DNA of 64,000 bases from Sanderia malayensis (Eukaryota; Cnidaria; Scyphozoa; Semaeostomeae; Pelagiidae). The notes beneath the pieces were generated by a model. It was not told the origin of the DNA, made no database searches, and worked only from the letters and a program-made list of their open reading frames with translations. The stretch lies in the NCBI GenBank assembly GCA_013076295.1, contig RQOL01000661.1, forward strand, positions 27,329 to 91,328. The letters run 5' to 3'. Both the position numbers and the translations under genes were made by a program. Position 1 is the stretch's first letter, and each line of letters begins with the position of its first letter. Shown here in pieces: positions 1-12,776 of the stretch.

Positions 1-165
1 CTTGATTATAGATAGACAGGCGAGCGCAGCGAGGTAACCCATTGTACGTGGGGCTGAAAGAGGCATGAGCGAAGCGAATGCAGCGCACAAAGTGCGCCAA
101 CCAGATTAAGCTTTTTTTACTTGACGGGCTGGGGCGAACGAGCGAAGCGAGTGATGACCCCTAGT
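1..165 (+). repeat. 3' end of GC-rich dispersed element (copy A)
   Basis: The segment holds the module GGCGAGCG..GCGAG, GGGGCTGAAAG, GCATGAGCG, AATGCAGCGCAC and AAGTGCGCC, then a T-run with ACTTGAC and a GCGAACGAGCGAAGCGAG tail. The same module occurs at 22457-22986 and 51774-51857. It is rich in short palindromes and carries no convincing gene. Only the 3' end is inside the window. Confidence 0.7.
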
Positions 166-212
166 TCATATTCTATTATGCTTTGTGTATATGTAAACTG
201 AATTCCCTCTAA

Positions 213-2816
213 TTACATCCATTTGATGATTATTATTTTTGTGAACAATGAAAAATGGGCTTTATTGCAAGAAGCAGGGCTTACCAGCAAGTCATCTGTG
301 TCGTTATCTGCTGTTGCATTTGGGTTTTCATTCATTTCTGGAAAGAATAAGATAAACATGAGCAGAATTCTGAGAATAAACATTGCAAAAATAGTCTCAA
401 CATTGTAGAACAGGGCTTTCAATTCTGGACACTAATTCTGTAGTGTGATGATGATGATAACTACCTTGAAACTTTTGTTTGATTGTGTCATCAATCTTTT
501 CTATTTGTGCCATTTGCTCGTCTGATAGCTGTTCAAATGTTGTCTTTCTGTTTTCTTCTGGTTTTTCACCACCATTCAGACCTAGAAGTTAATGAGGCAA
601 TTGTTTTCGTAATTTAAGACCAAAGGTACATTGCTCATTAAAAGGTTTATATTAAACAAGAAAATAGTGCACTTGCTACTGTTGTAGGAAGTGCTCACAG
701 CATTCCATAAAACCATAGTTGGCTTACCGAACTCCAGCCACTTCTCCATATCTTTGGAAAACACTCTTATGGGTATTTTGTGTGCTAAAAGAGTTGTATT
801 ACCAACATGAATTTCATTATAAAATAATGTTGTGTTGGGATTCATTTAAATGTATATAAAACTGTGTAATTAGAAGAATTGTTACCTCTTGTGGACGTGG
901 TATTATTTGCACGCTGGGATAACTCAATCGGAGTACACCCATCACTGTCTCTAGCAAATGTGACTGAAACAGACCAACCATTCTTAACTTGGTCTTCGAG
1001 ATATGTGTGTAGCTCCTGAATAACATAATTTGTACATTATCAATACATGTCATCTGTCATGCATTTGCGGTGATATACATAATATTTTGGTGGCATCATA
1101 TTTTACTTTCAAGATCAGTATGCATGCAAATGATGCTGTACATTTTTAGGCAGCAGGTAATGAAATTTTCTTTTTGGTTGTTCTTTAACTTACATGGCTG
1201 GATATGTCTGTGAATTCTTCAGTGACAATCCCGGATTTGATGGCAATGGCACAAACTCTTGTTTTTGTGCTGAGACACTGTACTTTGAAGTGCCAGTTGA
1301 GCCAAGTGAATATCTGAAGTAGAACATGAAATTGATGTACTTACATCTAAACAAAAGGGAAATTGATCAAAAATAAGCCAACTATGAATTTTGGTTTGCA
1401 AGTGACAATATTGCATACATGTGTCTCGTTAGCTTGGATTTTCCTGATTACATTCTCTTCCAATTTTTCCACCAGGGTCTTCTCCTCCATCGACTCTTCA
1501 TCTTGGCTCTGAATTACATTAAGGAGATGGTGCGCTAACATGCCATCTTCCTTCAATGTTACCAAGTACTGAAATTAAAATGTACCATATACAATTCACA
1601 TGTCATACAATAGGGTGTTCTTTACACGTTGAAGTTGATATCTGGAACGTTTCATGAAGTTGTAATACTTCATATCAGGGGGATGTGAATTCTTTCATTT
1701 TCACATTGTTGGATTATTTGAACAAATTGTAACAATGACTTCATAATCATAATTACCAATGCGTGTGTGCACAGAACAACAGCCATTCCATTACACCATC
1801 TCTTCTGCTTCCGTGGTAAGCATTGCTGCAATATGCAGCTCACATTGGGAACAACGTGGTGGTGCATGGCAAGCCAGAGTTCACCATGGTGGATCACCCA
1901 ACTAGTTAGAAATCCCTGAAATTGTTGTGTTATAATTAGAGTGTGTAGCATAAACTTGAAGATACCTTCTGTAACCCGAATAAAATGTCCAAATTCCCCA
2001 ATATGGTATATTTCGAACTCTGTTTCTTTATTTTCTATTCAACATACTTTATATCGGGTGCATATTGCTTTCAATTCCACTAATTTTTCTTCATCCGCCA
2101 TGCTTTGGTGTGATCTGTGGTACTCTACGCGCATCACCCGCCCTTTCAACCTAACGAGTAAACGATTTAGCATTAAACACCAGGAAATAGCCAGAGATGT
2201 TAGAGAAATGTATAGGGGTCAAATGTGTGCCATAAGAAGACAATATATGATTGTGACATAACTAGTATTGGAAAGATTGATTATATTACCTTGTTGGTTC
2301 TTTCGTATTGGCAGACATTAGGATGCCAATCACCATAGGGGAGTTTAATCCCCTCTTTAATGAGCCTTGTTGCAATTTTTCGTGGATTTGCAGCAAACTT
2401 TCTCCTAGTAATTTCGAGTTTGTTACGTCGTTTAGCTGCATTACAAAGTTGCACTTTTTTGCACATTCCATTATTTGAATCCTGAAATTGGAACATTATC
2501 GAATCAATTTCTAGTGTAGTTTTTACACTCCCAGCTTTTAATATAATTATGACTTTGAACTCATGACATTGTAACTTACGTTGATGTACCGGAGGTTGTT
2601 TGATTGCCGCCTGAAAGCAGCAAATTGTGGCACAAGTCCAAGCCTCCTTGACCAAAATGCACGACGTGCTGTGTGAGTGTCTTCCCCACGTTTTTTGGTC
2701 CATGCAAAAGAAGGACATTGGCTTCACCTGATAAAAATAAATATTAATTTTAATATTTTTATGAAACAATGCAATGAAACTAGGCTATTTGTGATATTGT
2801 TTTTAATTGCAGCACC
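213..2816 (-). CDS. P-loop NTPase-like multi-exon gene, core plus 3' exons
   Basis: Minus-strand gene rebuilt from GT-AG boundaries whose phases agree. Exons run 2816 upward (start uncertain), 2727-2580, 2481-2290, 2150-2048, 2019-1966, 1915-1757, 1568-1419, 1313-1194, 1015-886, 784-728 and 581-465, with a last exon ending at 213. The 2727-2580 exon encodes a Walker A loop, LLLHGPKNVGKT. The next exon has QLNDVT in the Walker B position (LDD changed to LND) and a strand ending in SANTKEP that resembles the sensor-1 strand of AAA+/SF3 ATPases. The following exon starts LKGRVMRVEY, a possible arginine-containing strand. The last exon may add a hydrophobic segment. No family name is certain; a helicase-like or STAND-type ATPase is possible. 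Exons 1757-2816 lie in the tandemly repeated segment, whereas 213-1568 occur once. Confidence 0.6.
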
Positions 2817-3220
2817 CTGTGTTCTTTCGCCATCATTATGGACAAGTATTGGAAATTCGAAAAACTTGTAATAAAATTTAAATTCAAACGAACCGTTTTG
2901 CTGTTCTTCGGAACTACACATGGACAATCGCAGCAGTCTGGCCATTGTGAAGGACATTGCCAAAAGCAAATTTGCTTGATTTTGGTTGAATTATTTGCTC
3001 AAGTGCAATATTCTGTGAGTAATAATTACATACACCAGTTGTGAGAAAAGATTTCAAGTATATTTCATTAAACATGTTATGCTGCTGAGTATTGTGCTGT
3101 GAGTATGAGTACTGATGAGTAACATTTCGGCCCCGTAATATTGACGATATTAACAATAAATGTAAGTCAGATGAGCATTGCTAATTTAATGTCATTGGTT
3201 ATTGATTTATATTTATATAC

Positions 3221-3714
3221 CTTCCGTTAATTTCTAAACAGATGCTTTTATCAAAAAGCTCTTCCGAAATGACCAAGAACGAGTTTGAGAGTTGGTGTCC
3301 TGGCTTCGTTAAATACTTCACTTCATTTGCTGGCAGTAAGGCTCCTCCTTGTATTTGAATCTGGAAACAACGTGGATGTGATGCAATGGTTAGCTTTTTT
3401 GTTAATGTGTTCATATATGTCATGTATAAACGTTGTTCTTTGCAGACGCCTGAGGATGAGATACATTAAAATAAATGCAAACCTCTTTTGACAAAAACCA
3501 ATAATTGTCTCCCATGTATCCTGTGTGGTTGGCTACGCGAAACAACTTGTTCGCATTGTTGGCCAGTTGGTCTTCCTTTAAAAATACCAGATAATCGGAC
3601 AGATCAGCTTTTGTCAGGCTGCCATTGACCACTAAGCCAGCACCAAATCCTGCTTCCAGTGCATGTGCAAAGCGTACATGACCAAGGAATGCATCGTAAC
3701 TGAGCACAATCGTC
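3221..3714 (-). CDS. two exons of unknown protein, unit 1
   Basis: Two minus-strand exons with good splice signals. Exon 3714-3483 follows an AAACAG acceptor and encodes VLSYDAFLGHVRFAHALEAG and continues to GYMGDNYWFLSK. Exon 3360-3221 encodes IQIQGGALLPANEVKYL through DKSICLEINGR and ends at a GTATAT donor. Only one frame is open in the second exon. They lie upstream of the P-loop exons in the same orientation and could be its 5' exons, but I could not link the phases across 3220-2817. The family is not recognised. Confidence 0.4.
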
Positions 3715-5703
3715 CTGTTTCAAATAAATAACTGCAATGACTAATCTTGAATTTACCAACACTTCTTGGCAGATCCAGAGGGGTGCGGAGGTTGCTTGAG
3801 CACCCCTCAAATTTTCAAGAAAAAACTCAAAATACGTATAGAACATTTTGCCCAAAGTCCTATCTAATATTATAAGCATCTTGAGAATGATTGGGATTAT
3901 TGTAAAATTTCTTTTTGAGTTGCTCAGATTGCGATTTTGTCTTGGCAAATATCCATCTCATGCTGATTGCAGCAAATTTGGTCTGCATATTAGCCCGGTG
4001 TTTGTTAGGAGGAAAAATACATGGCCAATCATTGTTGTGAAGGAAAAGTTGCTTATATTGAGCGGGAGCAACTGTATATTTCAAAAATAGTTCACAGGCC
4101 AATCAAAACATTGCATGAGGGTTGCTCAAATGATCAAGGTCTCGTGAAGAGTGGCAGAGTACTGACCACAGGAGTTGCTCAAGCAACTTTCACTGGTCGG
4201 TGTTAGATCATAGGTTAGAATGGCTATAAAGCATATATCATATAAAGCATATAAATGTGAATATATCAAAACATAACAACAGCTATAAAGCAACGAAATA
4301 TGGAAACCTTATCAACGTCATCATGCTCATCATTATAATCGTTATCATTATTATTACTATTGCACCATGCACCCTGCACTGCGCAGGTATATTGAGTTAT
4401 TGACCGCTAGAAAACACTTGCAAAGTTTTTTAATGGGATGCAAATGGGCCTTAGTTATCCGAGGTTCGAGTTACTCCTGGCCCGACCTATCATGGTTTTG
4501 CTCTTTTTATGAATATTACTTCTTTTCGAGTTTATTTCATTTGTCTTTATCAAGTAAGAGCACATTCTACCAAAATGAAACGTCTGTCACATGACTGTCT
4601 GCCAAGGACTGTCACAGTAACGTTACATACAAATGTTATCACTTTTTCTACAACGATGAGATCTGTCGATTACGAAAAATGTATAATGTTCGTGATCGCG
4701 ACGGGACGAACGAAAAATACTTCTGCGTGGCAAGAGCCTCACGGAAGGAGAACTTCGGCTTGCCTGGTGATATCTATCATTAACCGTTGCGGCAGCTTTG
4801 TGAAATCCGTGAATTCATTTTGGATGAAAACAATAAAGTAAATTAAGTTGTAATAAAAATTGTTTTCTCATGATCAAAACAACAATTTGTACTTTCGTAT
4901 TTACTCATGGCCACAACATGTTGACGAAATAAGATGGATGATCCTTATCATCAAGATTCAAATACACTGGACCTATTGAGGTCATGGGAGCATACTCAAG
5001 AAAAACTTCATGACAAACAGAAAATGTTATGCAATTTGAAGGAAGCGTGTCTGCGCTTTGTTTCGCATTATTTTGAAAATCAAGACAAGGAATCTTGTAA
5101 TGTGAAAATCAAAAAGGCAAAGAATTAGCTTGCGTTAATTTTCAAAAAATGATAGAGTTCCAGATGTATTCTCAGAAGCTGCAAATGTTGCAAATAATTA
5201 CAGTTTTTCATCATTCATTAGTGTTGTTGGCAGGCTAAATGAATGCTACTATCCAATTGTTAATAGCTCTTTTTGAGTCATATATGAGATGCTGTTCAAT
5301 TGGCATGTTAACCCTCAGTTAAATAATGAGTGCAAGTCTGTTGATCCTATCCATGGTTGAGAATAGGCTGAATGAGCTTTCAATGTTGCATGTACATAGA
5401 TAAATTGACCTAAACTACAAACTATTATTGACCGATTTGCTAACAAACACCCAAGAGGAATGAAACTTCTTGACATTTTAGTCACAGAACATTGTCTAAT
5501 CAATGTTACCAAGTCCTGAAATTAAAATGTACCATATTCAATTCACATGTCATACAATAGGGTGTTCTTTACACGTTGAAGTTGATATCTGGAACGTTTC
5601 ATGAAGTTGTAATACTTCATATCAGGGGGATGTGAATTCTTTCATTTTCACATTGTTGGATTATTTGAACAAATTGTAACAATGACTTCATAATCATAAT
5701 TAC

Positions 5704-6763
5704 CAATGCGTGTGTGCACAGAACAACAGCCATTCCATTACACCATCTCTTCTGCTTCCGTGGTAAGCATTGCTGCAATATGCAGCTCACATTGGGAACA
5801 ACGTGGTGGTGCATGGCAAGCCAGAGTTCACCATGGTGGATCACCCAACTAGTTAGAAATCCCTGAAATTGTTGTGTTATAATTAGAGTGTGTAGCATAA
5901 ACTTGAAGATACCTTCTGTAACCCGAATAAAATGTCCAAATTCCCCAATATGGTATATTTCGAACTCTGTTTCTTTATTTTCTATTCAACATACTTTATA
6001 TCGGGTGCATATTGCTTTCAATTCCACTAATTTTTCTTCATCCGCCATGCTTTGGTGTGATCTGTGGTACTCTACGCGCATCACCCGCCCTTTCAACCTA
6101 ACGAGTAAACGATTTAGCATTAAACACCAGGAAATAGCCAGAGATGTTAGAGAAATGTATAGGGGTCAAATGTGTGCCATAAGAAGACAATATATGATTG
6201 TGACATAACTAGTATTGGAAAGATTGATTATATTACCTTGTTGGTTCTTTCGTATTGGCAGACATTAGGATGCCAATCACCATAGGGGAGTTTAATCCCC
6301 TCTTTAATGAGCCTTGTTGCAATTTTTCGTGGATTTGCAGCAAACTTTCTCCTAGTAATTTCGAGTTTGTTACGTCGTTTAGCTGCATTACAAAGTTGCA
6401 CTTTTTTGCACATTCCATTATTTGAATCCTGAAATTGGAACATTATCGAATCAATTTCTAGTGTAGTTTTTACACTCCCAGCTTTTAATATAATTATGAC
6501 TTTGAACTCATGACATTGTAACTTACGTTGATGTACCGGAGGTTGTTTGATTGCCGCCTGAAAGCAGCAAATTGTGGCACAAGTCCAAGCCTCCTTGACC
6601 AAAATGCACGACGTGCTGTGTGAGTGTCTTCCCCACGTTTTTTGGTCCATGCAAAAGAAGGACATTGGCTTCACCTGATAAAAATAAATATTAATTTTAA
6701 TATTTTTATGAAACAATGCAATGAAACTAGGCTATTTGTGATATTGTTTTTAATTGCAGCACC
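5704..6763 (-). CDS. P-loop NTPase core exons, unit 2
   Basis: Second copy of the NTPase core. Exons are 6763 upward (start uncertain), 6674-6527, 6428-6237, 6097-5995, 5966-5913 and 5862-5704, each 3947 bases from unit 1. Walker A and all splice dinucleotides are kept. Downstream, the unit meets unit 1 near 5501 without the YLVTL and later exons, so on its own this copy lacks its C-terminal half unless it splices across into unit 1. Confidence 0.5.
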
Positions 6764-7167
6764 CTGTGTTCTTTCGCCATCATTATGGACAAGTATTGGA
6801 AATTCGAAAAACTTGTAATAAAATTTAAATTCAAACGAACCGTTTTGCTGTTCTTCGGAACTACACATGGACAATCGCAGCAGTCTGGCCATTGTGAAGG
6901 ACATTGCCAAAAGCAAATTTGCTTGATTTTGGTTGAATGATTTGCTCAAGTGCAATATTCTGTGAGTAATAATTACATACACCAGTTGTGAGAAAAGATT
7001 TCAAGTATATTTCATTAAACATGTTATGCTGCTGAGTATTGTGCTGTGAGTATGAGTACTGATGAGTAACATTTCGGCCCCGTAATATTGACGATATTAA
7101 CAATAAATGTAAGTCAGATGAGCATTGCTAATTTAATGTCATTGGTTATTGATTTATATTTATATAC

Positions 7168-7661
7168 CTTCCGTTAATTTCTAAACAGATGCTTTTATCA
7201 AAAAGCTCTTCCGAAATGACCAAGAACGAGTTTGAGAGTTGGTGTCCTGGCTTCGTTAAATACTTCACTTCATTTGCTGGCAGTAAGGCTCCTCCTTGTA
7301 TTTGAATCTGGAAACAACGTGGATGTGATGCAATGGTTAGCTTTTTTGTTAATGTGTTCATATATGTCATGTATAAACGTTGTTCTTTGCAGACGCCTGA
7401 GGATGAGATACATTAAAATAAATGCAAACCTCTTTTGACAAAAACCAATAATTGTCTCCCATGTATCCTGTGTGGTTGGCTACGCGAAACAACTTGTTCG
7501 CATTGTTGGCCAGTTGGTCTTCCTTTAAAAATACCAGATAATCGGACAGATCAGCTTTTGTCAGGCTGCCATTGACCACTAAGCCAGCACCAAATCCTGC
7601 TTCCAGTGCATGTGCAAAGCGTACATGACCAAGGAATGCATCGTAACTGAGCACAATCGTC
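7168..7661 (-). CDS. two exons of unknown protein, unit 2
   Basis: Repeat copy of the exons at 3221-3714, displaced by 3947 bases with the same reading frames and splice sites. The third unit is cut short and has no copy. Confidence 0.35.
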
Positions 7662-9648
7662 CTGTTTCAAATAAATAACTGCAATGACTAATCTTGAATT
7701 TACCAACACTTCTTGGCAGATCCAGAGGGGTGCGGAGGTTGCTTGAGCACCCCTCAAATTTTCAAGAAAAAACTCAAAATACGTATAGAACATTTTGCCC
7801 AAAGTCCTATCTAATATTATAAGCATCTTGAGAATGATTGGGATTATTGTAAAATTTCTTTTTGAGTTGCTCAGATTGCGATTTTGTCTTGGCAAATACC
7901 ATCTCATGCTGATTGCAGCAAATTTGGTCTGCATATTAGCCCGGTGTTTGTTAGGAGGAAAAATACATGGCCAATCATTGTTGTGAAGGAAAAGTTGCTT
8001 ATATTGAGCGGGAGCAACTGTATATTTCAAAAATAGTTCACAGGCCAATCAAAACATTGCATGAGGGTTGCTCAAATGATCAAGGTCTCGTGAAGAGTGG
8101 CAGAGTACTGACCACAGGAGTTGCTCAAGCAACTTTCACTGGTCGGTGTTAGATCATAGGTTAGTATGGCTATAAAGCATATATCATATAAAGCATATAA
8201 ATGTGAATATATCAAAACATAACAACAGCTATAAAGCAACGAAATATGGAAACCTTATCAACGTCATCATGCTCATCATTATAATCGTTATCATTATTAT
8301 TACTATTGCACCATGCACCCTGCACTGCGCAGGTATATTGAGTTATTGACCGCTAGAAAACACTTGCAAAGTTTTTTAATGGGATGCAAATGGGCCTTAG
8401 TTATCCGAGGTTCGAGTTACTCCTGGCCCGACCTATCATGATTTTGCTCTTTTTATGAATATTACTTCTTTTCGAGTTTATTTCATTTGTCTTTATCAAG
8501 TAAGAGCACATTCTACCAAAATGAAACGTCTGTCACATGACTGTCTGCCAAGGACTGTCACAGTAACGTTACATACAAATGTTATCACTTTTTCTACAAC
8601 GATGAGATCTGTCGATTACGAAAAATGTATAATGTTCGTGATCGCGACGGGACGAACGAAAAATACTTCTGCGTGGCAAGAGCCTCACGGAAGGAGAACT
8701 TCGGCTTGCCTGGTGATATCTATCATTAACCGTTGCGGCAGCTTTGTGAAATCCGTGAATTCATTTTGGATGAAAACAATAAAGTAAATTAAGTTGTAAT
8801 AAAAATTGTTTTCTCATGATCAAAACAACAATTTGTACTTTCGTATTTACTCATGGCCACAACATGTTGACGAAATAAGATGGATGATCCTTATCATCAA
8901 GATTCAAATACACTGGACCTATTGAGGTCATGGGAGCATACTCAAGAAAAACTTCATGACAAACAGAAAATGTTATGCAATTTGAAGGAAGCGTGTCTGC
9001 GCTTTGTTTCGCATTATTTTAAAATCAAGACAAGGAATCTTGTAATGTGAAAATCAAAAAGGCAAAGAATTAGCTTGCGTTAATTTTCAAAAAATGATAG
9101 AGTTCCAGATGTATTCTCAGAAGCTGCAAATGTTGCAAATAATTACAGTTTTTCATCATTCATTAGTGTTGTTGGCAGGCTAAATGAATGCTACTATCCA
9201 ATTGTTAATAGCTCTTTTTGAGTCATATATGAGATGCTGTTCAATTGGCATGTTAACCCTCAGTTAAATAATGAGTGCAAGTCTGTTGATCCTATCCATG
9301 GTTGAGAATAGGCTGAATGAGCTTTCAATGTTGCATGTACATAGATAAATTGACCTAAACTACAAACTATTATTGACCGATTTGCTAACAAACACCCAAG
9401 AGGAATGAAACTTCTTGACATTTTAGTCACAGAACATTGTCTAATCAATGTTACCAAGTCCTGAAATTAAAATGTACCATATTCAATTCACATGTCATAC
9501 AATAGGGTGTTCTTTACACGTTGAAGTTGATATCTGGAACGTTTCATGAAGTTGTAATACTTCATATCAGGGGGATGTGAATTCTTTCATTTTCACATTG
9601 TTGGATTATTTGAACAAATTGTAACAATGACTTCATAATCATAATTAC

Positions 9649-10708
9649 CAATGCGTGTGTGCACAGAACAACAGCCATTCCATTACACCATCTCTTCTGC
9701 TTCCGTGGTAACCATTGCTGCAATATGCAGCTCACATTGGGCACAACGTGGTGGTGCATGGCAAGCCAGAGTTCACCATGGTGGATCACCCAACTAGTTA
9801 GAAATCCCTGAAATTGTTGTGTTATAATTAGAGTGTGTAGCATAAACTTGAAGATACCTTCTGTAACCCGAATAAAATGTCCAAATTCCCCAATATGGTA
9901 TATTTCGAACTCTGTTTCTTTATTTTCTATTCAACATACTTTATATCGGCTGCATATTGCTTTCAATTCCACTAATTTTTCTTCATCCGCCATGCTTTGG
10001 TGTGATCTGTGGTACTCTACGCGCATCACCCGCCCTTTCAACCTAACGAGTAAACGATTTAGCATTAAACACCAGGAAATAGCCAGAGATGTTAGAGAAA
10101 TGTATAGGGATCAAATGTGTGCCATAAGAAGACAATATATGATTGTGACATAACTAGTATTGGAAAGATTGATTATATTACCTTGTTGGTTCTTTCGTAT
10201 TGGCAGACATTAGGATGCCAATCACCATAGGGGAGTTTAATCCCCTCTTTAATGAGCCTTGTTGCAATTTTTCGTGGATTTGCAGCAAACTTTCTCCTAG
10301 TAATTTCGAGTTTGTTACGTCGTTTAGCTGCATTACAAAGTTGCACTTTTTTGCACATTCCATTATTTGAATCCTGAAATTGGAACATTATCGAATCAAT
10401 TTCTAGTGTAGTTTTTACACTCCCAGCTTTTAATATAATTATGACTTTGAACTCATGACATTGTAACTTACGTTGATGTACCGGAGGTTGTTTGATTGCC
10501 GCCTGAAAGCAGCAAATTGTGGCACAAGTCCAAGCCTCCTTGACCAAAATGCACGACGTGCTGTGTGAGTGTCTTCCCCACGTTTTTTGGTCCATGCAAA
10601 AGAAGGACATTGGCTTCACCTGATAAAAATAAATATTAATTTTAATATTTTTATGAAACAATGCAATGAAACTAGGCTATTTGTGATATTGTTTTTAATT
10701 GCAGCACC
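9649..10708 (-). CDS. P-loop NTPase core exons, unit 3
   Basis: Third copy of the NTPase core: exons 10708 upward, 10619-10472, 10373-10182, 10042-9940, 9911-9858 and 9807-9649. A few missense differences from the other copies are present (for example C to W in the LQQCLPRK segment). This copy is the one joined upstream to the cysteine-rich exon at 10897-11174, so it probably keeps the ancestral 5' arrangement. Confidence 0.5.
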
Positions 10709-10896
10709 CTGTGTTCTTTCGCCATCATTATGGACAAGTATTGGAAATTCGAAAAACTTGTAATAAAATTTAAATTCAAACGAACCGTTTTGCTGTTCTT
10801 CGGAACTACACATGGACAATCGCAGCAGTCTGGCCATTGTGAAGGACATTGCCAAAAGCAAATTTGCTTGATTTTGGTTGAATGATTTGCTCAAGT

Positions 10897-11174
10897 TCCT
10901 CCAAGTTGTGCTTCAAATTATTTCTCTTCTTTAAAAGGCCTAAGCATTTCCTACAAATGTACTTTGAAATTTCAGTTCGGACAACAAACGGCAAACTTTG
11001 TAACTGCTGACACACATTGAAATCACCTCTGCCAACAACAAGGTTTCGTTCATTCAATTTGTTTAACGACGAGAAACAAAATACGCAGCTTGGAGGTGGA
11101 GTTTGCTGCATCGTTATGTGCATAACTTTCCACCAAAATTGAGGATTTTTGATATTGTAAACGAGGCTCTGCAC
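10897..11174 (-). CDS. cysteine-rich (zinc-binding) exon upstream of NTPase
   Basis: An open minus-strand frame encodes a C-x2-C pair (CVFC), about 38 residues, then a second pair (CRKC) followed by a lysine/asparagine-rich helix, GLLKKRNNLKHNLEELEQ. Two CxxC pairs at this spacing suggest a zinc ribbon or an N-terminal zinc-finger-associated-type fold. It runs in frame into repeat unit 3, where the frame closes at a TAG about 28 codons later, so a splice or frame change is needed to reach the NTPase. It may be the true 5' exon of the NTPase gene or of another gene. Confidence 0.4.
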
Positions 11175-11426
11175 AAGAAATTGAACAATATTTAATAGAC
11201 CACTATTTCTCTTTAGTGGTCTGTGAATCAGGCTAAGGCTGTCCTAGACTGTGATGGTATTGAACTGAAACTACCACTTGAAGGTGCAGTGGCATTTTTT
11301 AAGGAAGATATTTTAGAAGTATACCACGATGGAATTGATGGTATCATAGAGAAACTGCTCTTTTTGGAGAAGACAGACTTTGAGTACAATTCACGAAACG
11401 TCATCACCAATATGTATGAACATTAA

Positions 11427-12639
11427 TGATCTTTTTGCATTTATATTACCAGTGTTGTATCCTAAAGACTTGATAAAGGCTTTGCCAAATTAAATTAGTT
11501 TAAATTCATTTCTGTTTTTACCTACAATCAAGTACCAAATAGACACCTGTTCAAAGTAATTTCCTGAAGCATTATCTATCAGAGTGGGAACATTCATGTC
11601 ATAAATTCGTTTACTGTCCGCTATATGATACTTGATTGTAAATTATTTCCTGCACCCTTTCCTAATTGTATACCGAGTATAGAACAGATTTGATATAAAA
11701 GATATTGTTATTTTTAGAGGGTTAAATTTACTGTTTATGTATACCCAGTATAGATTCTTTTCTTGATTTTTATTGGATTTTTTTGTATCTTCAAAACTTT
11801 CTGTATGAGTATTCTGCGGCATTTGTACATCATTTTCTGTTCTATTGCTACCGTGTTGGAGCCATTCGGCTCATTGTTTCTTGTATAGTTTCAATATGGA
11901 AATTGATCACAATGGGCAATATGCACTTTCAAATAGGTATAAGGTGAGACCACCGGAAAACTCCCATCCTTTTTCAGAAAAATAAATGGACACTTCGGTT
12001 ACAACATATGCCAAAGTAACTCCATCTTGATGACAGCTTTACTCTATGAAATTATAATTGATTTTCACTGCGGAGCAGCTGGGAATCTTTAAAATGCTAT
12101 CAATACTGAAGTTCAGAGGCTCGTCGATGTGTGAGAAATCGGCCAATGGAAGATTGCAGATTTCCTTTGAAACAATAGAGCAAAGTTCTAATTTCACCCC
12201 CCCCCCCTGATCTTCCATTGTGACCTTCCATTGAATTGCCAAAGTATGATGGAAACTCTTGCGCACACACATCTACCAGCGTCATGTGATGTTGTTCGTT
12301 GCAACTTAACTTGACTAATGACTTTTCATTTTTGGTTTGGAATAAGAATTTTCACAAAGGAAAAAATAAGAACAGAAGAGTGACCCTGTTTGAAAAAGGC
12401 TGGTTGTTCATTTTTTATAGTTTATAGAATTACTGATTATACTGTCAATATTGGAAATTGTATATTTGAAGAATTAATTTGAAAATTACTGCCACACTGC
12501 AAATTTTGTTTAGGCCTAGGCTGATATAAAACTACCTAGCGAGCTAGGCCTATTTTAACTAGGTAATATCATTGTTTTAATTTGCGTTTTTTTTTTACCT
12601 ACACTCTGCTGCATGCCGGATAGTGTTGACCAGGCTGGG
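11427..12639. other. intergenic, no gene seen
   Basis: AT-rich sequence with short runs and no frame longer than about 77 codons with coding character. A homopolymer of C lies near 12199-12208. Confidence 0.5.
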
Positions 12640-12712
12640 GATGTTACAGACTAACATCCAAATGAAGATGTTACAGACTAACATCCAAATGGAGATGTTA
12701 CAGACTAACATC
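12640..12712 (+). repeat. 27-bp tandem repeat of hairpin GATGTT..AACATC
   Basis: Three copies of GATGTTACAGACTAACATC start at 12640, 12667 and 12694. Each can form a 6-bp stem with a 7-base loop. Confidence 0.85.
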
Positions 12713-12776
12713 AGAAGACTATTAATTATTGTTTAAAACACAGTTTACTTCTTGATACCTTAAAATTGTTTGGAAG

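Larger units (their letters stand above)
1554..10896 (-). repeat. 3.95-kb tandem repeat, 2.4 copies
   Basis: Units start at 1554, 5501 and 9446, giving periods of 3947 and 3945 bases; the third unit stops near 10896. Copies are nearly identical, with single substitutions and small indels (for example near 6940 and 9020), so the duplication is recent or an assembly effect. Each full unit contains the P-loop NTPase core exons and two further exons at about 3.2-3.7 kb of the unit. The unit edge at 1554 falls inside the exon beginning YLVTL, so only the outermost copy joins the downstream exons. The parts of the first two units not listed as exons (about 3.7-5.5 kb and 7.7-9.4 kb) show no convincing gene. 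Confidence 0.9.

Noticed and set aside
2281..2769. 162-codon minus-strand ORF (also at 6228 and 10173)
   Set aside because: It reads through an intron in the wrong frame; the splice-consistent frame contains the Walker A motif instead.
4509..5128. Plus-strand frames of 110 and 64 codons repeated in units 1 and 2
   Set aside because: Open in both copies only because the copies are nearly identical; the 64-codon frame is shifted in unit 2 and neither has a recognisable domain.
11223..11426. 67-codon plus-strand ORF with LEGAVAFFKEDILEVYHDGI
   Set aside because: Protein-like composition, but no splice support or homologue recognised and an open 60-codon frame on the other strand; left out of the gene list.
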